From NCBI GenBank assembly GCA_021234155.1, contig JAJEKV010000240.1:186001-250000 (forward strand): a stretch of DNA of 64,000 bases, given 5' to 3'. Shown here piece by piece: positions 32,925 through 41,030 of the stretch; the stretch's first letter is position 1; the number at the start of each line of letters is the position of its first letter. Origin of the DNA: Isoetes taiwanensis. Lineage: Eukaryota; Streptophyta; Lycopodiopsida; Isoetales; Isoetaceae. The position numbers and the translations under genes are program-made. Under the pieces are notes generated by a model. That model had not been told where the DNA came from. It did no database searches and saw nothing but the letters and a program-made list of their open reading frames with translations.

Positions 32925-35279
32925 TCAAGGACCATGTACCAGCAAGCGGGTCTGGATCCTGCTATCACCCGTGTCACCCTGGGGTAAGTAAAAGGTGGAC
33001 TTCCCTGCAGCCAAGCAATCGTGTAGTTTCTGGAGCATTATCTTGAAGCCTGACCTCATGCAATCTATGTCTTCTTTTTTGAACCAATCACGGTTATCGA
33101 GAATCTGCATTAAAACATAAATTTAGCCATGAACTGAAAATTTGCACAAAAAAAAGAAACAACAAACATAAACTCAAAGACTCACATTATCCTCCTTGCC
33201 ACTGATGTCTTTAACAAATTTCTTCACATAATTTATGACATACACACCACAGTCCGAATTATTGTGCTGTTGGGGAGTTTCTAATGGAATGCAGGGTGCA
33301 TTATGCAATGCACTTTCCTCATGCCTCCACCTCTTAAACACGTCTGTGAGGAATCTGCAAGTATGAATAAGAAATTAGCTTCAATCATAATGCAAAAGAT
33401 TAAATATTTCGAGATAGAGAGGAATACTTACAGTGTCACAAATTCTCGGGTAGATGCATGCAAGGGAGCATATGAATCAAGGTGCAGAATGCAAGGGCAA
33501 GGGGGGGCTTTCAAGCCGAAGTACACGAGCCATCAGTCACTAAGATGAAAAGGCTCCAATGGCCACTAAGAAATAGCAAATTGAAAGGCAATTAAAATAG
33601 ATTTAAAACTTAAATAATCAAGTGATCAGAGTTTACCCAGCATTGACAGGAATATAATAGAATTGTGCTGTCTGGATCTTCCACCGTGCCCTACCAAACG
33701 GGTTGTCAGGGATGAGCTTGGCAAACTGCTCATAAGCCCCTGCCAACCCGGCCTTGCTTCCACTCAAGAATAACCCGAATGCAGCAGGATGCAAGAAGAC
33801 ATGATGACACCTTTTTTGGATAGGAATTGAGTGCAGAATTACCCTGTACAACCAATTGAGCAATTGAGTGCAATGAAAAACTGAAATTGAAGAAACTTAA
33901 GAACTTAAAAACTTACAGGAGATAAGAACCAATGCAATCCGAGTCCACATCGCTCTCCAGATCCCCGAGGCCAGAAGGGATTGTCATAAATTTTAGGGCC
34001 TCGGCTTCTTGGATGTAAAACTTCGACATTTGCTGACTTCTTTGCCGACCTTGATGAAGGGCTCTCAACCACCACAGGGAAATTTAATGTGAAGGGGCAC
34101 TGCCATCGATCGGCATCAACACCTCTTTGGCAGTCCAAAACAGAATCTAGAAAATGTGGATCGACAGAGTACAAATGATACATCATAATCTTGCTGGGCT
34201 TGGGAATATTATCTTCGAGCTCGGTTTCCAGCAGGATCCGGTTAGGGGCCATGAATTCAGTGGATTTAGGAGGAGGTTTTGGGGGTTTTGGGTCTGCACG
34301 ATGCCTCCGAGAATTTTTTGGGCCTGGCTTTGGCAACACAGGTTTAGGCAAAGGGGCAGGTTTAGGCAAAGGGGACGAATACTTACCTGCTGCTGCAGCC
34401 ACCTCCTCGCTCACATCATCAGCATCCAATTGGCTTTGCTCTTGCTTTTTGGTTAGTGGAGGCCAAAGCTCATCATCGGAGATTAAATTTTTGGTGCTCT
34501 GCCTGATCCGTGCCTTTATCTCCTCGATCTGCAATTGTTGGCTTTCCAATTCACTTGCTTTCTTCCTCTGGACCTGTAAATTAATGAAGGCTTCTCTTTG
34601 GCTCACCCATTTCAATTTGCTCATCGGCCACCACTCCAGCATTTCTCCTGGCCCTCTGCAATTTTCGGGTGAGGTTGTGGGCATATTTATAGTCTGGATC
34701 CATGCTTCTGGCCACAGAAATCTTTGCATAACTCCTCTTCTTCTGATTGGCATTCGTCTTGGCGGGCTCTGCATTGGGCAAATGAATTCGATTTGGGATC
34801 CTCCCCCTCGACGCATCAGGAACCCGCCACCTATCAAGCAAGGCATGCACTCGAAACCTGTGATTTTCGAGCTCAACCTTCCTGGAGTAAGTTTTGGTGC
34901 AGTCATCAACTAAGCACTTCCATCTCTTTGCCAGCTGATCGTAACTGTAATTAGGGGCCTCTTGGTTCTCGTAACTGTAATCAGGCTCGTCTATGACCTG
35001 ATCCTCCTTTACTGGCCCCCCTTCCTCATTCAAATCGCCCAGCAGTTGAGCGTCCACAGAAACTCGTTCTTTCACCTCCTCCTTTGTATTCTTCCCCTCC
35101 GCCGATTTTTCCTCCCCTTCATCCAATTTTTGTTGCCCTGACGGCTTCGGGGACTCCACCTCGGCATCCGATTCCGCTTCAGTGCGCAGGATCTCCGGAA
35201 TCTGGACTGCATATGAAGCAGCGCCTGAGTCAAGACAAAGATTCTCGCCTGACTTCCAGGGTTAAGGATTCGTCCATCT
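32925..35279 (-). pseudogene. C2H2 zinc finger / proline-rich / Ulp1-type (C48) cysteine protease gene carried by the MULE
   Basis: Read on the minus strand from an acceptor-ATG at 35279. An acidic region comes first, then a C2H2 zinc finger (WKCLVDDCTKTY...HRFRVH, about 34860-34920) and a coiled segment. A proline-rich linker (SPLPKPAPLPKPVLPKPGPK, about 34300-34390) follows, and then the protease. Catalytic elements are visible in order: HWSLFILVTDG near 33555-33570 (His), HLDSYAPLHAS near 33470-33490 (Asp), and PQQHNNSDCGVYVINYVKKF near 33220-33280 (Gln and Cys). The end is WFKKEDIDCMRSGFK at about 33040-33090. Ulp1/SENP enzymes remove SUMO or related modifiers; MULE-borne copies are known in plants, with unclear role. 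Introns and frame changes separate the blocks. The triad is complete, but the reading frame as given is broken. Confidence 0.78.
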
Positions 35280-35859
35280 GCAAGCCACAGTAAGATTTAG
35301 TAAAGAATAGTAGGAAATAGTAAAAAACTTGATAAAACAGAGTGAAAGGGTCGATTTTACCTCCGTAACTTCATTAATACAGGAGGTAAACGAGTACCGC
35401 AGCGCTAATGGTGCCGTCGCCCGACAAAACCAGCGTGCCGCGGAGGGAATCAGGGGGCCCACCGCGAGAGTTCTGCGCCCAGACTTGGACTCTTCGACAT
35501 CGGCCAGTGCTCTGCCGTCCTCCGGTATCCCCAGGCGCTACGTGGCGGACGGGGATTGGCCACGTACGTATCATTAATGGCCTGTCCGAATTTAATTATA
35601 AAATTAAAGGTGCTGCTGCTTCTGGGATCTGGTATAAATCACCGGATCTAATGGCTGACAGCAAACCAGCTCGGAGTGCATCTTACGGCGGAGAATAACT
35701 CCCGCCTCCCGCGTCGGCGACATCCCGCGGCGCTCCCACCCTCGGCCACGGGCCGGATGATCGGGAGGGCGGGATCCACTCACCAGACGGGTGATCCGGG
35801 AGGGGATCACCACGGGCGGATAGCGCCCGCCGTAAAGCAGCCCGCCCGAGCACGAGGAT
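35280..35859. other. Upstream region of the Ulp1-like gene and extra array units
   Basis: No clear gene. 35400-35600 is GC-rich and may hold the 5' leader and promoter of the minus-strand gene. From about 35690 GATC-type units begin (GGCGGGATCC, GGAGGGGATCACCACGG) outside the part that pairs with the left TIR. Confidence 0.5.
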
Positions 35860-37006
35860 CAAGTCACGGGATCCACGTCACCATATCGGGGATCGGGAGG
35901 AGGGATCACCACGGCGAGATAGCGTCGCCGTTATCGACCAAGGGGGAGGAGGGTGATCCGGAGGAGGATCCGGCGTCCGGGGCCCGAGGATCCGGAGGAG
36001 GGATCACCTCGGCCGGATGGCGTCATTGTTATCGGCCGCGGCGGGTGATCCGGAGGAGGGATCACCACGGCCCGGATAAGCGTCGCCCGTTATCGCTCCC
36101 CGACCGGGTGATCCGGAGGAGGGATCGGCGTCCGGGGGTGCCCGGGGATCCCGGAGGTGGGGATCAACTCGGCGGATAGAGTCCGTGATATGGTCTATGG
36201 GGTATGGGATAAAGCCTGGAAAGGTTGGGGCCCATTGGATAATGATTTCCTTGAAGGATCCGCCCTTTTGGTGTGTTGGTTATCACTAGGGGTGCTAGTG
36301 CGTAACATTTGGTATCAGAGCCAAGGTTCAATTCCTCGTGGCAACATTGGTGTGTTCCACATGCTTGAAGGCAAGCATCTCGAGGAAGGGGAGGAATTGA
36401 TATGGTCTATGGGGTATGGGATAAAGCCTGGAAAGGTTGGGGCCCATTGGATAATGATTTCCTTGAAGGATCCGCCCTTTTGGTGTGTTGGTTATCACTA
36501 GGGGTGCTAGTGCGTAACATTAAATGCTACACACTAGTACCTCTAGTGATAACCAATGCACCAAAAGGGCGGATCCTTCAAAGAAATCGTTATCCAATGG
36601 GCCCCAACCTTTCCAGGCTTTATCCCATACCCCATAGACCATATCAGTCCGCCGTTATCAGCCACGGCAGGGTGATCCCGGAGGAGGGGATCCGCGTCCG
36701 GGGTGCCGGGGATCCCGGAGGAGGGGATCACCTCGGCGGATATCGTCCGCCGTTAACAGCCAGCGACCGTTGGGATCCCGGAGGAGGGGATCGCGTGGAT
36801 GATCCCGGAGGCGGGGATCTCTGAGGCGTGGACGGCCGCGATTGCACGGGGATTTGGACGGCAGGGATGGTCCGGGCCGACGTGGCATCCGCCGTACCTC
36901 AGAACGGGGTCTCCCCAACGGACCCCGTCGAGAGAGACCCGTGATCCCGGAGGACGGTAAATTTATCTCCGGGATCACCGAATCAAGGGTAAAAGTATCC
37001 TGAGCC
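35860..37006 (-). repeat. Right TIR of the MULE, GATC-rich array with inserted TRIM
   Basis: The inverted counterpart of 26831-27525, containing GATCCCGGAGGAGGGGATC modules and CGGCGGATA/CCGTTATC spacers. A 461-base retrotransposon cluster at 36186-36646 interrupts it. The terminal 75 bases match the left end almost exactly. Confidence 0.9.
36186..36646 (+). mobile_element. TRIM retrotransposon with an extra inverted LTR, 5-bp target duplication
   Basis: LTR 1 (36186-36307, 122 bases, TGATATGG...GCGTAACA), primer site TGGTATCAGAGC (36310-36321, initiator tRNA-Met), about 90-base interior, polypurine tract GAGGAAGGGGAGG (about 36383), LTR 2 (36398-36519). After TTAAA (36520-36524) an inverted LTR follows (36525-36646). 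GTCCG flanks the whole cluster (36181-36185 and 36647-36651). No coding capacity. It depends on enzymes of other LTR elements. LTR 1 and LTR 2 are identical as far as I can compare by eye, so the insertion is young; the inverted LTR differs at several sites. Confidence 0.93.
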
Positions 37007-37015
37007 CCCGTATTG

Positions 37016-37274
37016 AGTTTAGCCTCTTCCTAACAAGCTAAAGCTCAAAACAAAGTTTTCAAGTGTAATGTGACTATTAATGCTGAAGTTGTTTTCCGAT
37101 TGGAAAACATATATCTAGAGTAATGAATCCAACAAAACTAAAATATTTATGCAACATTTTACTATGTATGATACTTACTCGCGATTCTGGTGGCATATAA
37201 CGTAGTAGGTAATTGCCATGAGGACGGCATTCTGCGCTCGAAAAACGCAGTCCAGATCACAGGAACTAAGATGC
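37016..37274 (+). other. Flank with possible exon split by the copia derivative
   Basis: From an ATG at 37218 a frame runs MRTAFCARKTQSRSQELRC and, if the 2.85-kb element and one GATGC are removed, continues at 40127 (KVMERFPATEDPSAIAEK) to a splice-donor-like AAG|GTAACAAAG at 40180. It may be an exon interrupted by the insertion. Gene identity unknown. Confidence 0.3.
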
Positions 37275-37439
37275 TGTTATAAAAAGGCAACGAGAGCTCC
37301 TTATAGCTTTCACCTTTTTCCATGATTAGACCTTTATGGGCCTATATATTGTAACATATATTATACAATAAATGTGTCTTCTTTTGTGGTTCATATTTCT
37401 CTCACTTGTGTTTTCCTAGTAAACTAGTAAAGTTCAACA
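37275..37439 (+). repeat. 5' LTR of the copia derivative
   Basis: 165 bases, TG...CA ends, TATATATTG and AATAAATG signals inside. Followed at once by the tRNA-iMet primer-binding site. Confidence 0.95.
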
Positions 37440-38040
37440 TGGTATCAGAGCATTAGATCAAAGGGAGCCTGCTCTGTAAGTTTTAGATTTTGCGAATCTG
37501 TCATAGTAGAAAGACATCCACGTTTATCAGTTTGTTCGCTGCTGTGCTTTCTTTTTAGTTTATCTAGACCCAGGTAACTGGAGTCGATCACTAAGCAATC
37601 AGTGAAGGCTTGAGGCCGTAGACACTGGATTGTGGTGTTTTGTTGCTAAATCCATAGAAAATACCTTGTACTTCATGCCTGCCATGGTTGATGTCTTTGC
37701 AGCCAGCGGCCTCTACAAGCTCTAACTCTTCTTATAAACCTTTGAAGTCGTCTCTTAATCCATTCTTGGTTTGATCTAGTTGTTTTCTTTTTCTTCCGGA
37801 AAGCTCATGGAGCTGCTATGGTAGTCGCAAATTCTTGTTTCCAGACTGGATGGGTTCTGAATCTAGCTTCTGTATGTCTTGCCAAGAATCATACCTGATA
37901 AACCGACCTGAGTTCTGTTGATTCCGGCCAGTTTCGCCGCTTCCATGTTAAGTTCCGGTCATATTTGATGAGTCCGCCCTGTTCTGCGCAGTTAATAGTT
38001 TTTGATCTACCTTTTAAACTCTTTTTGGTATTTGATTTGA

Positions 38041-38115
38041 AGGTAATCGGTAGACTAGTTGGGTAAAGTTATACTCCGTTACCCTAGAGACCCAGGTTCG
38101 AATTCGGCTGAAACC
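38041..38115 (+). other. tRNA-like Pol III promoter motif (possible SINE head)
   Basis: TCGGTAGACTAGTTGGG (about 38047) resembles an A box, and GGTTCGAATTC (38095-38105) resembles a B box, spaced about 48 bases apart as in tRNAs and SINEs. The sequence is not a complete tRNA and no poly(A) or target duplication is seen. Confidence 0.35.
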
Positions 38116-38814
38116 TAATTTTTACTTAACCTTTTCTTTTTAACTTTATGAAGTTATATTGCTCCTTACATATATACCGAGTATTCTACATAGGGTTCTT
38201 GCTTGTAACTAATGATTGTTGGAGCGTTTTTCTTTAGAGCTCAACTGAAATTTTTTAGATGATCGACTGTAGTTTTTAATTTTTCCAGAAAGATCTGTTG
38301 AATCAGCAGTTGATAGGTGTTCCGCTCGCTTTGTAGTCTTGTTGGCCATGAAACAGCTATAGTGAGTTTTAGTTCTGCATAATTGTTGATCGTCGCCAGC
38401 TTTGCAGCTGACTTTTGTATCTAGCTACTAGTAAGGTTCTAAACTAAAAAGTTAGAGGATCATAGTAGTGGCCTAACAAAAATTCAATTACAATTGCATT
38501 GTGAAATGGATTACATTATAGATGCATTGGAATCATGCTTTTGATTGATAAAAACTTGCATAACATGCGTATTAAACCTATCAATAGGATATTTAGCATT
38601 GCAAGTGCTTGAAGATATTTCATGATGATTGAAATGGTATTATATGATGCACATTGTCATGTTGCACACGCTTGATGATTTAATTAAGTGTTACATGAAG
38701 TATTAATATTGGAAACTTCATTTGATCTATGCCTGGACGATCATGCCAGATATCTGTATTAGTGGATGTAAATGTTATAAACTGCAATTGTTGATCTAGC
38801 ATTCTATAATCTTT

Positions 38815-39075
38815 GATAGAATGATGATGGTCTATCATTGAGTAGTATTGCATCAATAGATGTACGTGGATATGTTATTATGACCTCTGATAGAACTGTT
38901 GATGGTCTATCATTGAGAAGTACTGCATCAATGGATGTATATGAGGCATGTGCTATTGGGAAGCAACATGTGCAGTGTGTGCTGTTGGAAAGCAACGTGT
39001 GAGGCATGTGCTGTTGGGAAGCAACATCGCCTTCAAGCAACGTGTGAGGCATGTGCTGTTGGGAAGTAACATCGC
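38815..39075 (+). repeat. Local tandem duplications inside the copia derivative
   Basis: GATGGTCTATCATTGAG...GCATCAAT is present twice (about 38826 and 38902). GAGGCATGTGCTGTTGGGAA plus GCAACGTG recurs about four times between 38943 and 39070. Overlapping open frames here are by-products of the repeats. Confidence 0.85.
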
Positions 39076-39299
39076 CTTCCTTTCAATGCGAAAGGCAAAT
39101 GTGCAATTTAGCTTTGGGAGCTTATACATACCCCTCAGCAAAATAGTGTTGATGAGTGTCATAATCATATGGTAATCAATGTTGCTCAATGTATGCTACC
39201 TAATATGGAACAAAAGTCACTAAATCCTAATGTGGATAATAGACCTCCTCATCTTCAAGTTGTTCATCTTTACATCCTCATGTTTGGAATGAGCATGTA

Positions 39300-39720
39300 A
39301 ATCCTGAAGTGGAAGATGATTTTGTACAGGAGTTTGATTTGTATGATGGCACTGATGAGGATCATGATGGTCTACTAGATGTGACTCCAATATGAAGGCA
39401 ATGGAAGCCCACCAAACAGATCTTGAAATATTATGAAGCTTTAGCTACTAGTACAGATCCGGTTATGGTGAAAGAGGCTATGTCTTCATTACAAGCCAGA
39501 AATTGGCGTATGGAAACTTGAGAGTATTGCTGGCATTTATCGCTCAGTTTGATTTGCTTGTACGTCAAATGGATGTCAAAAACTGCGTTTCTTACTGGAG
39601 AATTTAGTGAAGTGATATACATGAATCAACCAAAAGGTTTTGAAATTTCAATGTGTATCTATAGCAGTGTCAAGAACACTTTCTGGTGATTGCGCTTTAT
39701 GTGGGTGACACTATTTTGGC
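39300..39720 (+). pseudogene. Copia gag-pol scraps including mutated reverse transcriptase
   Basis: Near 39565-39650 the bases read, across a frameshift, as the copia motif Q-MDVK...FLTG-EFSEVIYMNQPKGFEI. Near 39690-39720 IALYVGDTILAI stands where the copia catalytic box YVDD is expected; the first Asp is replaced by Gly. Preceding Glu/Asp-rich scraps (LYDGTDEDHDGLLDVTPI) may be from the integrase-RT linker. Non-functional. Confidence 0.75.
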
Positions 39721-39956
39721 AATCAAGAGATTCTGCATTTAGGTTTATTATCAAATCGCAGGAATAGATATTAGAAAATTGTAGCACTCGGATTTTTTCC
39801 TTTGTGACCACCAAAGGTTTTTTTCATCCGAGTGCGAGACCAAATTTGCAGGTGGGGAGATTATCTATGAGTTGTGAGTTGCAATATTTGGTCTTCATTC
39901 TTGGACACGATATTTTCTATATCTTATTTGGTGAAAGACTAAAGTCACAGGTGGGG

Positions 39957-40121
39957 TGTTATAAAAAGGCAACGAGAGCTCCTTATAGCTTTCACCTTTT
40001 TCCATGATTAGACCTTTATGGGCCTATATATTGTAACATATATTATACAATAAACGTGTCTTCTTTTGTGGTTCATATTTCTCTCACTTGTGTTTTCTTA
40101 GTAAACTAGTAAAGTTCAACA
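39957..40121 (+). repeat. 3' LTR of the copia derivative
   Basis: 165 bases, nearly identical to 37275-37439 (differences include AATAAACG versus AATAAATG and TTTTCTTAG versus TTTTCCTAG). GATGC follows. Confidence 0.95.
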
Positions 40122-40367
40122 GATGCAAGGTCATGGAGAGGTTTCCGGCTACGGAGGATCCATCTGCGATTGCAGAAAAGGTAACAAAGCCCTCATTGCC
40201 TTACAAAATTGACGAAAAAACACAGTAATTTTAAGTAAACGGTTATTACGTAAAACTGCTTACAACGATGGCACCTTGGCCGGGACTATAGCCAGAAAAA
40301 AGAAGACATGTTATCCTATCCAAAGGAACAGTAGCACAAAAATTGTTCCAGTAGTTATTAGAACTAT

Positions 40368-41030
40368 TTAGCTCTGATCATCAGACAAAACGATTTTGCT
40401 AAATGTGTCAATAAGCTCTTTCTCTTCAGGATACTGGTGAATCGCACCCTCAAGGATTGAGCGTGCTATTTTATATTCTTTGACTTGAGCAAAGGCTCTA
40501 GCAAGAGTAAGGTCAATGTCAAGCACAATATTTTCATCCTCCAATGCTCTGCCGAAGGAGCCCATCTTCATCCAAGCCTCCTCCTTCAGTAAATGAGGAT
40601 GGACTTTTGTCGGAAACTTAGCCACGCTCTCTATTTCCGTTGGATTGATCACAAATAAAACCTGGCTTCCGTCACCACAAGTTTTCAAATATGGTTCTTT
40701 GACAGCAACCTTGAGACCCTTTGGAAACATACTCCCCATTTCTGAGCGTTTCACATCACATATCATAATCCGGCATGCTTTCCCTTGCATATCTTCCACT
40801 ATCGTTTGGACATGACCGTTTTGGAAAGGGCTAACACAAAGCGTACCGAACAGAACTCGATTTTTATGGACGTTGTCGGTGTCAAGTTCGGAAAGAGTTA
40901 TTGGAAGAAGATTGGAGAGATCTGGAATTCTAAACACAACCGTTTCCTCCACAAAAAACTTGTGCATGAATTCATGAAGAGATATGAGGCGCTCCTTATC
41001 GAAGCCCATTGATGCCATAATATTAGGCAA
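40368..41030 (-). CDS. Conserved protein fragment resembling the N-terminal part of TPR/SET-domain proteins
   Basis: 221 codons on the minus strand, ending at 40368. The middle reads SPFQNGHVQTIVEDMQGKAC and VAVKEPYLKTCGDGSQVLFV. The KEPYLK-x2-DG signature resembles the domain preceding TPR and SET regions in TPR/SET methyltransferase-like proteins. The C-terminal part (LTLARAFAQVKEYKIARSIL) looks like a TPR helix pair. No SET domain is in view. The frame is open upstream to the edge of a TIR element at about 41026, which probably cut off the true 5' end; the ATG at 41030 may not be native. Residues 1-48 are also present, truncated, in the second duplicate at 50040-50184. Confidence 0.5.
   Translation of the reverse strand: MPNIMASMGFDKERLISLHEFMHKFFVEETVVFRIPDLSNLLPITLSELDTDNVHKNRVLFGTLCVSPFQNGHVQTIVEDMQGKACRIMICDVKRSEMGSMFPKGLKVAVKEPYLKTCGDGSQVLFVINPTEIESVAKFPTKVHPHLLKEEAWMKMGSFGRALEDENIVLDIDLTLARAFAQVKEYKIARSILEGAIHQYPEEKELIDTFSKIVLSDDQS

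Larger units (their letters stand above)
26831..37006. mobile_element. 10.2-kb Mutator-like element (MULE) with minisatellite TIRs and three genes
   Basis: CCCGTATTG occurs immediately outside both ends (26822-26830 and 37007-37015), a 9-base target duplication as expected for Mutator. The ends share GCTCAGGATACTTTTACCCT in inverted orientation, and the inverted similarity extends about 690 bases on each side, not counting a TRIM inserted on the right. Inside are a degenerate MULE transposase gene (+, 27805-30681), a small spliced gene (-, 31379-31937) and a zinc-finger/Ulp1 protease gene (-, about 32930-35279). GATC-rich arrays form the TIRs and also lie between genes at 30908 and 32221. Plant MULEs carrying Ulp1-like genes are known (Kaonashi-type), so this is a large relative of that kind. 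Confidence 0.92.
37275..40121 (+). mobile_element. 2.85-kb internally deleted copia-type LTR retrotransposon
   Basis: Two 165-base LTRs (37275-37439 and 39957-40121) begin TGTTATAAAAAGGCAACGAG and end AAGTTCAACA. A 5-base GATGC duplication flanks them (37270-37274, 40122-40126). The primer site TGGTATCAGAGC follows LTR 1 directly (37440), and ACAGGTGGGG precedes LTR 2. The LTRs differ at only a few positions. The interior keeps only scraps of copia reverse transcriptase, so the element is non-autonomous. Confidence 0.95.

Noticed and set aside
34154-34913. Long plus-strand frame over the Ulp1-like gene
   Set aside because: Antisense of the proline-rich and charged region of the minus-strand gene; composition explains its openness.
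35404-36179. GC-rich frames across the MULE right TIR
   Set aside because: The frames are translations of the GATC-rich array; Arg/Gly/Pro-rich output is a by-product.
38804-39189. Overlapping frames with HTLLEGDVASQQHM-like repeats
   Set aside because: They follow the tandem duplications of GAGGCATGTGCTGTTGGGAA in the copia derivative and are not genes.
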